Notes: generated by a model not told the origin, from the letters alone. Positions 34,237 to 46,553 are shown, counted from the first letter of the stretch. The stretch is 64,000 bases of DNA from Leucocoprinus leucothites (GCA_013368445.1 JAACJO010000002.1:310001-374000), one strand, 5' to 3'. Translations and numbers: made by a program.

Positions 34237-36875
34237 ATGGTCCACGAGATGCGCAGGTGCACCGTTACTGAGTTCTTGGATTACTATTCTCCCTTCAGGC
34301 CATCCTCTGCCTCTATTGATAACGCACGCCAAATCCTATTCCAAGAAGGCCACCTTACTGAGGTCCTAGATGGTGACTCTAGCGTTGCACACCGGCTGGC
34401 GAACTTTGGTAGTCAACCCTCATCAAATCCAACCGAGGCTCAGATATATGAACCGCTGGTCGAAGTCGTTGAAGCTTGTGGTCTGGCTGACTGTAGGCAT
34501 CGCACGGGACAACGGCGCCAGCGCCAGTTCCACTATGTGAACTGCGCTTCATCGTCTATGATGAGCGAGATCGATGGCACCTCGTTCAGAGTTGACGCGA
34601 CCGTATCAGCCGGTGTTGACCTGGCTGGCGTTACTCAACGAACTCTTTCCTCAGAAACAGCAGTTGTCGCCGAGTTCAAACGCTCCAAGGTGGATGGCGA
34701 GAGAAAAGTTGTGAGTGTGGATTCATTGCAACTTTATCTTCCACTCTCCCAATAATTATTCCTCAGAACAGAGAGCAACTTGTTGGCGCAGCGAATCATA
34801 TCATGAACGACGATCCTCGTCGCATGTGGATGTATGGTGTAAGTTAAATCATAGGCTGCCACTAAAACCGGCAGCTAATTAATCCTCTAGATTACAATTG
34901 AAGGAGAGAAGATGGCAGTATGGTACTTCTCGCGTTCTCACTCGGTCAAGTCCGATTCGTTTGATTTCTCTGAGGTATGTATATCATGGAGTACCATCGT
35001 CAATCCATACTTATGCTTCCTCAGAATGTTGATGCATTCATTAGCATCTTTTTGTCATTTCTTTTTGCCACCGAAGCGGAGATGGGGTATGACCCCACGG
35101 TCCACCGAGTATTTATTGGCAAGGACATTCGCTACGTTTACGAGCTGGGTCCTGCACAATCTCCAGTATACTATCTCACCGTCAAGCCGATCTATAACCC
35201 ACGCATCCTCTGTATCACGGGAAGGAAGACCCGAGTATGGAAAGCAATCCAGGTTACGGGAACCGAAAGAGATCAGCTTCAGCCGATGGAAGAGGGGAAA
35301 TATGTCGCACTCAAAGATGTATGGCTTGATGAAGGCGCGATGACAGAGAGGGATATTCAGGAAGAGATCTTTAGGAAGCTAGACAGTGTTTCTGCTAATG
35401 ATTATGAATGGGCTGCCCCCGTCCTTAAAGATCGCGTCAAGAATGCAATTTCGACGAAAGCCTACAGAGACTACTTCATGGAGATCGAATCAGATCGACG
35501 TGGAGCAATCGCGAAAGCCCCTCTATCGACTTCCAAAGCCGACGCAAACATCCTTGGATCCAAATCTGCCAAGCGAAAGAAGCCCGGGTCAAACTTCGTT
35601 CCTGGAACCACGCAGCACACGACATCGAGCACACATACTGGCGTTCGCCTTGAGGATGAAGGCATCCCCCAACGTGCCCCACGCGACCATCGCCCCAAAC
35701 AACAGTATCGAGTCGTCTACAAGCACATTGGTACCACCCTCCATGATCTTGGGGAGCTTCCGGACACTTTTTCTGGAGTTTTGGACGTATTTTTTGGTGC
35801 GCTACATAGATTTTGTGTCGCTCGAGTCGATACTAATACTGTACAGCACTCATTCTGCTCTTCCTCGCAAGATGGGTGCATAGGGACATTTCTACAGGCA
35901 ACATACTCATTGTCAAGGACCCCAAATATGGGCGCTCAATCGGCAAGCTAAGTGACCTGGAGTATGCGAAATACACCGAAGACAATAAGCCTACTGAAGG
36001 TGGTTTGAAAACTGTAAGTCACCGCCTTGCCATGGACGGTATAACCTAACAGCTTATTTAATCAGGGAACGCCCTTTTTCATGCCTCTTGAAATTCACCT
36101 TGGAAGAAAGCCGATCTTCGATCCCCAGCTTGGCCCTCGCATGACAAGTAGACCGGCTGACTTCGATCGAAAGACTTTTGACATGTTTAATCCACAGCCA
36201 CCGCCGACTCGGAAGAAGTCTACTCAACAACCTAAAAAATCGCACCTACCCACTCCACAGCCGCCAACCCCAAAATTCCGCTTTCAACATGACTTGGAGT
36301 CCCTCTGGTGGATCATCACTTGGCTTTTAATGGCGTGTGTGGACCATGAAGGCATAGAGCGTGATCAGCTAGGAGTGACACTCGAAGAGCGCGTTTTCAC
36401 TCACAAGTCTCTGCCTAGTGACCGGCCTATTCGATTTTTCTTAGAGCCTATAGCAAGTGGAATCACACACCCCGGTCTCGCAGAAGTTATCACCTATCTC
36501 GAAGAAATTCGCTCTGAACTTATTCGCATCTACATGTTACCAACCGTGACTTACAAACAATACTGCCAGATGTATGAGCAGGTTGGGGAGTCTCTAGGCC
36601 TACTCGTGTTCGAGGTTCGGCAAGCTGCAGATGTTAAGTTCAGGCCTCCAAAGTCAAAGTCCATTCTTGCAGCTCAATCTCAAGCTCGCTCATCGATGGC
36701 TATGGATAGCGCGGATTATGTACCTGGATCATCGTCTCTCTCTTCTGATGGCGAGCAGGATGGCATTGCTTCTGATGACGGTCCTGATGAGATTGAGCTG
36801 TCTGAGGACGACGACGAAGAAGCACAGACGGGCAAGAGGCGTCTTAGGAAACGGGTCAAAAGGGATGAACGGTAG
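34237..36875 (+). CDS. FunK1-type fungal protein kinase
   Basis: Six exons after short introns, about 790 residues. The first ATG is at 34237; the open frame extends upstream but without an ATG. The N-terminal region (VTEFLDYYSPF, then EIDGTSFRVDATVSAG) is typical of the family. The kinase part has WVHRDISTGNIL as catalytic loop, KLSDLEYAKY at the DFG position and GTPFFMPLEI at the APE position, followed by the DLESLWWIITWLL helix. The intron before WVHRD is needed to restore that motif. The C-terminus is acidic, then basic (SEDDDEEAQTGKRRLRKRVKR), possibly nuclear. FunK1 kinases are expanded in multicellular basidiomycetes; substrates are unknown. The gene sits between two direct repeats. 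Confidence 0.88.
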
Positions 36876-37255
36876 AATCGCAACTGGTGCTTTGTTTGCT
36901 TGGCGACATTCCGCTACGCATAAATGTGTACCTATTAATTCATGATATCCGCAATCAATGATGATAAATTTCTGGTTCCCAGGAAGTACTTCATGTGCCA
37001 TCCTGAAACAAGAGTCGCAACGAATGATGAGCCGCATACTTAAATTAAAGAGATGCCAACCAATTCTAAGTATGCTGTGAACTGACGTTGTGATTGTGAT
37101 CATTAGCTGCTGTAAGTGATCTATAGTGTGCCACCGTCAAAGGCTCGTTCAGTACTCCATGCCTTCTACGCGAGCATGGGGACGTGCTGGTTGTGTCGAA
37201 CAAAAAAAAGATTCGGCTAAACATTAACAGATGACCCAAGAGGTGTTGTATCACA

Positions 37256-37392
37256 ACCTAGTCGCCTGCGAAGTTCAGAGCGAAGCTCTTCGCTACTGAG
37301 CCCCATACTTGCCAATAGGGTGATATCCATGCCGTTGAGGATGTGAACGAGTTCATCCCCAAAAAAGAGCGGGGCTTTGGTAAGGGCAATAT
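37256..37392 (-). pseudogene. Remnant of MYND-gene exon 1
   Basis: Codes GDELVHILNGMDITLLASMGL and a following basic helix, matching DELIRILNGMDITLLADTKL of the 31.7 kb gene. The start codon reads ATA, and the homology stops after ~45 codons without a finger. Non-functional. Confidence 0.8.
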
Positions 37393-38230
37393 GACAGCAC
37401 GAAAGAGAATCTGGCGACGAGTCGCGAAGGACTTAATCAGCACGACATAGAGTATTGAATGTTGAACTTGACTTGGCAGTAGTGCATTTCATGAGCATTA
37501 CCAAGCCGGATCATAATCGGACACAAACAAAATAAATCCTCTACCCAGCTCCTCGTATATGAACGGCCCAAGCCCAGCCCATCGCAGCCAAAGTGGCACT
37601 AATCGAGCACTAATTGCCTGCTTTAACACGAGTAGTTGACCATAAAGCTATTTAAAGCATCGGCATATCGGACCTTAAGCACTAAGTGGTGATCTGGATC
37701 TAGAATTCCCTGGTGGTGAAACTCGACCAAGTGTCCCGACAAAATCGTACATATTCTGTCATTCGCTCCTAAAAATCCACTGCTCCTCGCAGAGTGAGAC
37801 GGTATACTAAGTCTCGTATGACACCGTTAGGCAAAAGGTTATGTACTCCTTTCAGTCTCGTTTTTGACAATCGGACAATCTGGCTTGAATGAGCGCTCTG
37901 CGCTCGTGGCCATGGCTCTGAATAATATCGAGACCAATTCACATGGTTTCGGAACCGTCTCACTCTAGTAGGTGCTTAACACACTACTTGCACCACTAGC
38001 ACATCCACTATCCCTGCATAGCCGAAAAAAGTCCGAGTTGCTGATGAAACCGAGCTGGAAGCGTTTTTTGCGATTAGGTCGGGAAGATCCAATGATAAGC
38101 GCTTGCGGTTCCAAGGCAACAGAAATCTATTCTTGAGGCAAACCAAATGGTTGCAGTCTGAATGACTTCCCCTTCCTTGAAGGACTGTGAGCAACAAAGT
38201 TCTAAACCCAGAAAATCTCTCGGTTAAAAA
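37256..38230. repeat. Direct repeat B flanking the FunK1 gene
   Basis: Second copy of 32600-33560, same orientation, ~3.7 kb apart start to end. Many indels, estimated 70-75% identity by eye. Its minus-strand translation keeps LLPWNRKRLSLDLPDLIAKN open, whereas copy A has stops in the same stretch. Confidence 0.72.
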
Positions 38231-38523
38231 TTATTTCCCTCACAACCATCTTTTCAAAGAAGCCTCAGAGCTACTAAAGGGACTGTCAGTAGTCGTATGC
38301 ATTACTCATTGAAACCTTTGGAGTCGGCAGCTGTTCGGCCAATGCCACTGAGAGAATTAGGAGCATGTGAAACCGTGGCTTTGATAGCTTGCAAGCTTTA
38401 CTTTTAGGAGGTGACGGCTAGGTGTATTCATAAACTAACCTTTATCGTATTAAATGAAGTGTTCAGTAAGAACAATTAAAACAGTCCAGAGTCCAAGAAA
38501 AAGGACAGAAAAAAGAGGGTAAA
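38231..38523. other. No gene recognised
   Basis: Short gap between repeat B and the 3' end of the GMC gene. Confidence 0.4.
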
Positions 38524-40751
38524 TTAGATCTTGTGTTGAGCCTTGATAACATCTGCAGCACGCTCAGCAACAACATAAACTGGAGCTTGAGTGATTCCAC
38601 TAGGAATGAACGGCTACAAAAAAGCGAACCCATTAGCTCCATCACACCTACAGAAAGTAGATCGGAAATACTCACGAAGAGAGAAGCATCAACAACTTTC
38701 AAGCCTTCAACTCCCTTAACCTTGAAATCAGGGTTCACAACACCGAATCCGGCATCAACAGCAGTCATTGCAGCAGTACCGACGGGGTGGTAGATCGATC
38801 CAGTGATTTGGCGGTAATACGCGTCGATCTCGTCGTCGGTGGGCTCTCCGTCAAGCTGGACAGGGCTCACGATATAGTCTGACCATGCAGGTCCAGAGAG
38901 GAAACGACGAGAGGCCTTGAACGCTTCACGCATAGCGAATCTGTCAAATTCGGTGCTGAAGTAGTTGGGGTTGATAATGGGGTGTGCGAAGGGGTCAGAG
39001 GAAGCCAGGGTAAGATTGCCACCTTTGAGGTATGGTAATGAGCGGTTGAAATAATATAAAAAAGCTTGCTCTTACGAGAAGTAGGTGCAATCACGACCGT
39101 GCTCATAGACATGAAGTTTCCAGACGGAGGAGGGGGGCCAACAAAACCATTCTAAGTAACAGGTATGAGACCAGACTCGTGCGCCGAGCAAAAAACACTC
39201 ACATGGAAGATTATCTCGAAGTGTGCGGCGCCAGGACCGGAAGCGGGATCATGGACTGTTTGGAAGATGGGTGAATCGTCTGGCAGCCTTAGGAATCCAA
39301 CCGTGTTTGTTACGGAGCCGGTCATAATGCCTTTATGTGTCTTTTCCCAGACTCCTATCTGATCCTCGAAAAATGTCTGGTTACTTAGGACGTCCCACGT
39401 ATTAGTCGAGTTCACAACATATTGCACGCCGCCGATAGGGTGATCAGTGAGGTTGCGACCGACAGAGGGGAGGTCAACGAGTGACTTGATCTTGAACTGC
39501 GCGAGTTCAGCTTTGTCACCGATACCCGAGTTCATGAGGATTTGAGGAGTGCCAATTGAACCCGCAGAGAGGATGATGTCAGAGTTGGCTGTGACCTTGT
39601 ACAGGGTTTTAGTTTTCCCAAAAACTGCAAATTCGACAGTATTGAAGTTCAAGTTTTTCGTGTCTGTAGAATTCTTGGGTAGAACTCTGGAAACTTGGGC
39701 GTGCAATAACACGTCGAGATTTCGGCGCTTGATGTATTTGGAGCCCAGGTAGGTCACATCAGAGCTGCTACGAGTGCCGTCGCCAATGGAGAAAACCATC
39801 CACCCTGTAGGTACTATTGGGAAACATCCCAAGAAAGGGGACTTGAAAACGCACCGACACCGAGCGGACTACCGCTGTTAACATCGAGATTGAATGGGAA
39901 CTCGTCGGCCATATCCTTGGTCGTCTGGATAACACGGCTGTCAACCTCAGGAGCTGCGAAACTGCCAAGGCTGACAGAAACAAGACCGTCTGAATGATGG
40001 TCGCTAGGATTGAATTGGCCCGTAATATTATGTCCGTCGGCAGGAGGGACGAAGTCCTCATTCTATGGGAAGTAGTTAAATTCACGTGGAATGGAAGGAA
40101 CCAGTGTGAATCACTTACTCGTCTCCAGTATGGTTGCAAGTTGTCCCAAGTCCAGCCATCATCTTTAGTGAATGCGGCAAGTCTGTCCCAGTCATCAGCC
40201 GGACCACGAGAGTACAGCATGTAATCTGTCATGTAATGAGTTTATACCTCAGTTCGGCTGCCGGAAATGTACTTACTAACGGAGCTGCTTCCACCAAGGA
40301 GGAATCCACGAGCAATGGGGATTTCTCTGTTGTCGAAACCCGGTTGCGCAACAGTGGTGTAGTTCCAGTCATACTTTGTTTGGGGTGTGATCTGCGTGCA
40401 AAGTCTCGGGATATGAGGCTCGACGTCGGTGTTCCTATAGGCGCCAGAGTTTAGGCTAGGGAGCTCGGCTCGTGGGAACCAACGTACGCATTTCCGGCCT
40501 CTAAAACAAGAACAGAGACCTTAGAGTTCGCTGAAATGCGGTTGGCGATGACAGCTCCAGCAGTTCCACCTAGACAAGAGACATATAACTAAGCGGACTC
40601 CCAAGGATATCGAAGCAAACCTACCTCCTACAATGATGAAGTCATAGTTCTTCTTTGGGAGGTCTTGGGGCCTCTCATAAAGTGCACCATAGACGCTCGA
40701 CGCAGCTGCAAGAGTAACACCAAGGAGTCTGAGGTAGGGGAAGCGGCCCAT
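38524..40751 (-). CDS. GMC oxidoreductase, aryl-alcohol-oxidase-like, secreted
   Basis: About nine exons and 600 residues. The signal peptide is MGRFPYLRLLGVTLAAASSVYG. The FAD-binding motif YDFIIVGGGTAGAVIANR is rebuilt by splicing after the first VGG. Family blocks follow: GFLLGGSSSVNYMLYSRG, SAGSIGTPQILMNSGIGD, LPSVGRNLTDHP and YHPVGTAAM with the first catalytic His. The last exon reads PFIPSGITQAPVYVVAERAAD; most relatives have His where this protein has Ile. Aryl-alcohol oxidases oxidise lignin-derived alcohols and supply H2O2 to peroxidases. The missing His raises doubt about standard activity. Several N-glycosylation motifs (for example NST) fit secretion. Confidence 0.9.
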
Positions 40752-42145
40752 TATTGACCTTGGGCTGGGATGAGCTAGAAAGGCTGGAGTCTTGTTAAGG
40801 TCGTGGAGTAAGAATATATCGTATGATGGACTTACGAAGTATGATGTGGTTGATAAAGCAGGGGTGGCAAATGTACTAGTCTTATATGTAGATATTTTGA
40901 TGTGGATGCGATGCCCATCCACTTGAGTCTTGACGTGCCTTAGCGACCCCTCTCGGTCATATTTTATTTATATCCACATCGCTCAGACGCCCTCGCCGGA
41001 TCCCGCTGTCTTCGCGACTGACGCGCCCCCGAAGCATATGACCAAATCCAGTTGGTAACAGTGATGAAACCGGAACTCGCTGGACGAAGGTCGCAAGCCT
41101 CAAATATGCAGGATGAGAGGGTAAGACTTCTCGGCCGCGGGGAAAATAAAAGAGGATTGGAATCAATACATAGCGAGCTTCCCATGTGTAGCTGACCGCG
41201 TAGAATGTTGTTCAGCACTTGGGAAAATTCGACAACAAAGCGAAACATACCCCACGTCTGTCAGAGCGAGCTGATGTTGCAACACAAAACAACCGGTTTC
41301 CGTTGTGAAGACTCAGAGCCATGCGGACTCGGAGACTCGGAGGTCAAGGAGCAGCCGGGCGGCCTGTTTCGTCTCTCCCGACTGTGATTGCCAGATACCT
41401 CAATCCCTTGAACACCGGATGTTTTGAGGGATTAACTTGACCGTTCCTTGAGTCAGGAACTCTTCATGATAGTGCGCTATCGAAGGAGAAACTGGCACGT
41501 GAACTGTATACCGATGATGATGGACATGGATGACAGGCGAGGGCAGACAGAATCATGTCAACGATGCTAGGCGCTGAATGAGTGTGATGCCATCGGCCAA
41601 TCCACTCGACTCCCATCAACAAACATTGATGGGCCAACTGCCAACATGTCAATGTTTGTCCCTCAATTCAATAACAAAGCCCTGATCCCACCAAATGACA
41701 AGCGACCATCTCTTCCTCAAATTTAGAGCTCGGCACGACCATACTTATCTTGCTTCCGGGACACTTGAATTTGAAATCTTACTCAGGCTCTGCTTCTGAC
41801 CCACCTGGCTTCTCGTCGCTTTCCCGAACCCATGACGCCTGGTGATCCGGTGGCAGGAGGTCATTCTCACGTCGAAATAATCTTAAATTTACTCAGATAT
41901 GCTACAATCTCGCAGAGGAATGGTTGTCGATATTTCTGACCGGAGAGGCTGCTACATATAGAGAAATCTTACAAACAATGCTATCGAAAGTGAAAGAATC
42001 CGGTGGAGACCTTGAACGACGTCTCACAGCCCAAAGAACCGGTTCTAGTACGAAGGGTGTAGATGCACGAAAATGTACGGCAGCCCTAGTTTACACCATT
42101 TTCAAGGTGTCCCCTGGCACAACGCATGCATTCTAGCAAATACTG
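40752..42145. other. No gene recognised
   Basis: Promoter of the GMC gene and 1 kb of further intergenic DNA. A 70-codon plus-strand frame at 41924-42136 has no domain and no clear splice partner. Confidence 0.45.
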
Positions 42146-43295
42146 TCAAGCAGTTCCGCTCCGATCCCTCTTCATACGTATCGTAACTGCTGATATTAGC
42201 TGGAGAAGCACCCAAGCCACCATACTGCAGCCATATTCCTCGACTTGAGCGGCCCAGTCGATAGCGGAGCTATGGCCGCACCCAAATATGATGCGTTGGT
42301 CAATGAAAGGGTCTTCCCCCACCTTAGGTGGATCCCTGTTCTGGGGCTCAGAGTAGAAATAGTGGCAGCGCCCCTTGGCTTTGATAGTAAACCCGACAAT
42401 GAATAGCTCTCCATCAAGGAGCTCTGATTCTGAATCGTAGTGTTCTTCAGCAAATTCGTAAATCTCCCTCCCATGCGAAGAAACCCAATCAAACAGGTTG
42501 TTCCAGCGTTTGAAATGGGCACGCCTCACGCCTTTCGGAGCGTCGAAGAGAAACCTCGGTTGACCTGCTCGTAATTCTACGTGATAATGACGTTCGTCGG
42601 TGTTCCTCGCTTTGATGGACATGTTATGAAGCTTGAGGTGACTACCTGATATGTCCTTGATTTCACACTCAGTGCTGATGTCCTCGGGAATTTCAAAAGG
42701 GAGGTCCCGGGGAAATCCCAACGATTACTCGTCCTTCCCTGATATTGAAAAGAGGAATAAAAGCCCCCTCAGTAGTTAGATAACCGATATCGCCCAGCTC
42801 AGCTTCTTGAGGCCGCTGGAAGAATATGGTGTTATCGGGTTTGGGATGGATAGGCTCTCCTGGTTCCAAGTTCACTTTCATGAACTGCAAGATATTCCAT
42901 CTTCCCGTTCTAACTTTATCTTCTGGTGAGGTTGTGCGTTCAGAAATAAATCAGATTCTGGACTTTAGAGGAGGACCTACTACCTACCAATTTATCTGCG
43001 AATAGCTTAAGTCCAATGTCTGGACCGAAATCACCACCGTGAGGCTCATATGTTATTGAAGAGTCTGGGAACGAGGCCGACATTTGCAGTCCCCGTTGTT
43101 GGTGGCCTGTTGCCAACAGATAAGGGAAATCTGCATCTAAGATCGCGTAATCGCCCATACCTGTGATTGTGAGCTGTGCGCAGCATTGATGATAGTGCCA
43201 AATGCGTGGTCAGAATGCTTGACCACGAAATTGTTGCCATGCACGGTTAGATCTCTTGAGGCTCCCGGAAAAAGAAGACCAGCGCGGGTTACCAT
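42146..43295 (-). pseudogene. Lineage-specific hypothetical gene, probably frameshifted
   Basis: The ATG at 43293-43295 opens MVTRAGLLFPGASRD, then VHGNNFVVKHSD. Later blocks are YEPHGGDFGPDIGLKLFADKLV, WNILQFMKVNLEPGEP and FFQRPQEAELGDIGYLTTEG, then GFPRDLPFEIPEDI and a C-terminal part ending at 42146. One donor (43 kb intron, TAG|GTAGTA) joins well. Two joins fail: the exon after the first intron starts out of phase, and a shift is needed between NIREGRVI and GFPRDLP with no room for an intron. I recognise the pattern as a common agaricomycete protein of unknown function but cannot name a domain. Confidence 0.5.
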
Positions 43296-43809
43296 TGTAG
43301 TCACTGTGAAAGGAGGATGGAAGGAAAGCCCATTTCTGGCAGTGATCTACTATACATATCTATAAACTTGGTCTGTGGTGGGATGATCATGATGCATCGA
43401 AGCATTGTTGGTCTCACTCGAGCGCCTAACCGTCTTGGAGCCAGTAGGGTTTTACTAAACGGCTCAAAAATGGTATTAATCCGAATAGATTTTTTTTTTC
43501 ATGTGGTTAGACAGCCGAGGGAAGTGGAGAGAAGGCTGGAAAAAAACTCCTGCTTATTAACTGTACAACACAAAACGAATATCCAAACCAGGAGCTATAA
43601 CCAACCTAATAAGTAAAAGGTGGAAAAAAATCCATCATCGTCTAAGACAATAAAAAGGCGAGGCATAATATGTTTACGACTTTGCGGAAAAGTAAAAAGT
43701 AATAACCAAGAGTCCATCGCTTCTCTCCAACCAAAGAGAAGGCTCGATATAACCAGTCTTTTCTCCAACAGTCTAGCTCCTGAACCCTCCAAACATCCCG
43801 AGCACACAC
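43296..43809. other. No gene recognised
   Basis: Spacer between the degenerate gene and the 3' end of ERG9. Contains short homopolymer runs (T10 near 43490). Confidence 0.45.
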
Positions 43810-45765
43810 TCATACTAATGAATCACCCGCAATCCAAATAACACCATACGCAGCACCAAACCCGAGAGCAAGCAACAACGTAAACGCAGCCGACACATAC
43901 ATCATCATCTTGCCCATCGTAACCTCTTGTCCGGCACCTTTGGCCTGAGACGTAGAGAACTTGCCATTCGCTTTCACGACATCAATCCGCGACATCGCAA
44001 GTTTACGATCCCCATTGGCAAAATCGATCATACGTTTACGGCCAGCAAGTTCACCGTTAAAGTCGGTTTCGAGGTTAGCGATGATGGTACGAGCGTCAGA
44101 TGAGTCAAGGGTGGGTTGAGTACCCATCCCACTTGGGGGTTGAATGAATGAGGGGTAATTCTGTTCGCACCATTGCTCGATCTGGAAAAAGGGATCAAAG
44201 ATTGTCAGGGACAGCAATGGTGGCGAGGAGATGAGTAAATTGATATCTGGAGTTTTTAAGCGCGTACCTTGCCACAAGCGATGGAGATGTGGATGAAGTT
44301 GGGGTCAGAGGGGACGGCTTTCGCATGGATCTTTCGGGCGTATTCGCGGAATATCAGACCAACATCACGCGGGTTCGTTGAGCGCATGATGAGCTTTTGA
44401 AATTGAGGAGAAAAGCGCGAAGTAATGAGCGATTATCTTGATCAAGGAAATTAAGAGATCGCGTACCTGAGCAGCATCGGCTTTGCGAATCTTGATATTT
44501 CGCTGGAACATCTCGGTGTTCATAAAGCAGAGTTCGAGAGTTGCAATGGCCATGGTAGCAGGGATGGCACAAAAGTTGAAGACAGTCTGGTTTTTCAGGT
44601 ATCTGAGGTAGTCGAGAGCGTCCGTCGCGTGCCTCAGCGCGTCGACAATCATACCACTCTGCGCCCATTGTGCCCTCTCTAACGATTCAGGCTGGTACAT
44701 CTCCTTCATCTCCTTGAAGCCGTACTTGCCCCAAATCTCCCGAGGCCAGAAATACCGGCGCTCGTCGGTGTCTTCCCTATAGTCACGAATAATATTCGTC
44801 TTTTGTAGGAGAAGACCCATCGAGTTTGAGAGCTCAAGCTCCCGCCCGAGCCATTCGGCCTCCTTCCCTGATTCGGAAAAAAGTCGGGATAAACCCTCGC
44901 CGACGAGTCCTGCCACGTAATGGCAGTACAGGTCGTAATCCGCAATGGCTTCAAGGTAGATGACACCTGTAGTGGCAGCTTTGTGCGCATAATCCGCCAT
45001 GCCATTTTCCATTTTTTGTGTGATATCGATGATGACCTTTCTGTAACTGTCAATAATGAAATAAGATTAGGCTAGCTTCTTTCAGTGGTGACGTTTGGAC
45101 GTACCCAGGGGTAAGGCGGTTGACTTCCTCGACAACCTGATCGTACTCGACGAGCAACTGTCGGTCCTTCTCATCGGGACCATTGCCGTCGAATTTCCAG
45201 CCCGGTGTTACGGTCAACTCGTGGAATTTTCGTAGAATGGGTTGCTTCACGTCATCTGGTATCGTCATGTCGTCTTCAATCGTATCAAGCCCTCGAAGTA
45301 CGAGGTAAAAGAGGCATATCTAGATGAATGATCGTTCGTCAGCTCGTCGCTTTACAACTGAGGGAGAAGCATCGAAGATTTGGGTCTCCTATCTCGGCCA
45401 CCTAAAGTAGCCAACCACATCAAGGGGCACTCATAGCCCAGATGACGAGTCGAGTCTGGACAAAGACCTCCCCAAAAAGTATATGGCCGTCCAAGCAAGA
45501 GAGCTACGAGCCGAGGACATTACGAGATACTCACCGTGCGCGCAAGGTCACCATCTAGCTCTTTAATAACGGCAGAAAAACTTCTACTTGTCTTGTCCAG
45601 GAATTCCCAGCATCTGCGCATGGACTCGCGATCCCAGCCAGACGTCGGGTGTTCCCTCAGGGCCTTAATGTCGCGCTTTTGTTCATGGTAGAGGTAGAAT
45701 TGGAGGAGAGTTCGGAATTCGAAAGGGTGGAAGACAAGAAGAGCGAGCCACTGGCTAAGCCCCAT
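43810..45765 (-). CDS. ERG9: Squalene synthase
   Basis: Exons 45765-45535, 45319-45105, 45046-44467, 44393-44268 and 44181-43810, all in phase, give 507 residues. Both Asp-rich metal-binding motifs are present: DTIEDD in exon 2 and DYREDTDERRYFW in exon 3. Other blocks are FYLVLRGLDT, YCHYVAGLVGEGL, NSMGLLLQKTNIIRDY and FCAIPATMAIATLELC. A C-terminal membrane anchor (YVSAAFTLLLALGFGAAYGV) fixes it to the ER. It condenses two farnesyl diphosphates to squalene via presqualene diphosphate with NADPH, the first committed step to ergosterol and triterpenoids. Divergent from the small gene at 45936 with a 170 bp shared promoter region. Confidence 0.96.
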
Positions 45766-45935
45766 TATGTGCAGGTAGTAGGAATTGAAAGAGCGGGATT
45801 AGGAGAATTCCAGCGGACAGGGGGCAGAGGAGAATGCAAATATAACTTTTTTCAGTCCTCGTACGACTCGCGTTCAGGTACACACGTGACCTCATTTGAA
45901 TACTCGGCGGTTGTTGCCACTTTCCACAGACGCCC

Positions 45936-46241
45936 ATGGACAATCCCCTCCATCCTCCTGTCCGCATCCAGGCGCTCGCGTCGACCTCGCTCTCGACAAA
46001 GAGCGCAGAAAAACGTATCGAGGCCTTCATCGACGACTTTCAGGCGAGATCTACCGCTTCGCAGGGCAGCAACACAGCAGTCACCGTCCAACTCCAGAAA
46101 CTCAAGGACGCCCTTCGCGAAGAACGAAAGAAAAGCATTGAGGGTGTGTATATGGTTTTAGATGATATTGCGACATCTCTGACATTATTTTCGTCAAGAT
46201 TTTATAGAACAAAAAAAACATTCGCCTACCTGATGTGCTAG
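45936..46241 (+). CDS. Small hypothetical protein, possibly truncated
   Basis: ATG at 45936. The first ~70 residues are a plausible protein with a helical, charged part (STKSAEKRIEAFIDDFQAR and LQKLKDALREERKK, likely coiled coil). After SIEG the frame reads into low-quality sequence ending at 46241. An alternative splice (46153 to about 46206) would end at TGA 46231 after a few residues. Either the gene is truly short or its 3' part was lost at the edge of the duplicated 46.7-49.2 kb region. I do not recognise a family. Confidence 0.4.
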   Translation: MDNPLHPPVRIQALASTSLSTKSAEKRIEAFIDDFQARSTASQGSNTAVTVQLQKLKDALREERKKSIEGVYMVLDDIATSLTLFSSRFYRTKKTFAYLMC

Positions 46242-46461
46242 AGCCCCAATATACTGCGCTCCGTTGTTATGCCATACACATTCCGGCTGCTTTCCTCGTG
46301 ATTCACTCTGAACCTGCCGTTTGAGACTGTACTGGTGGTGGTAGAGAACGAAAGGATCTTCGGACGGACCACCGCTCGGTTGGATCCATGGCCCAAGCGC
46401 GGGCTCTCTACTCAATCTCTGATATACTTCATATACTGTTTTACAGTGACTATATTATCAA

Positions 46462-46553
46462 CCGACCTTAGCTCAGTTGGAAGAGCGTCAGACTGTAATT
46501 GGTTACCTGCTAAGGGCATCTGAATGTCGCCTGTTCGAGCCAGGCAGGTCGGA
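46462..46553 (+). tRNA. tRNA-Tyr (GUA) with a 19-nt intron
   Basis: Acceptor stem CCGACCT pairs with AGGTCGG; the discriminator base is A46553. The D arm is GCTC/GAGC and the T arm is GCCTG-TTCGAGC-CAGGC. The anticodon stem TCAGA pairs with TCTGA. The anticodon GTA is at 46495-46497, followed by A37 and an intron at 46499-46517, the standard site one base 3' of the anticodon. Nuclear tRNA-Tyr genes of eukaryotes normally have an intron, which supports the call. Internal A and B boxes (TTAGCTCAGTTGG, GTTCGAGCC) are present. Confidence 0.93.
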
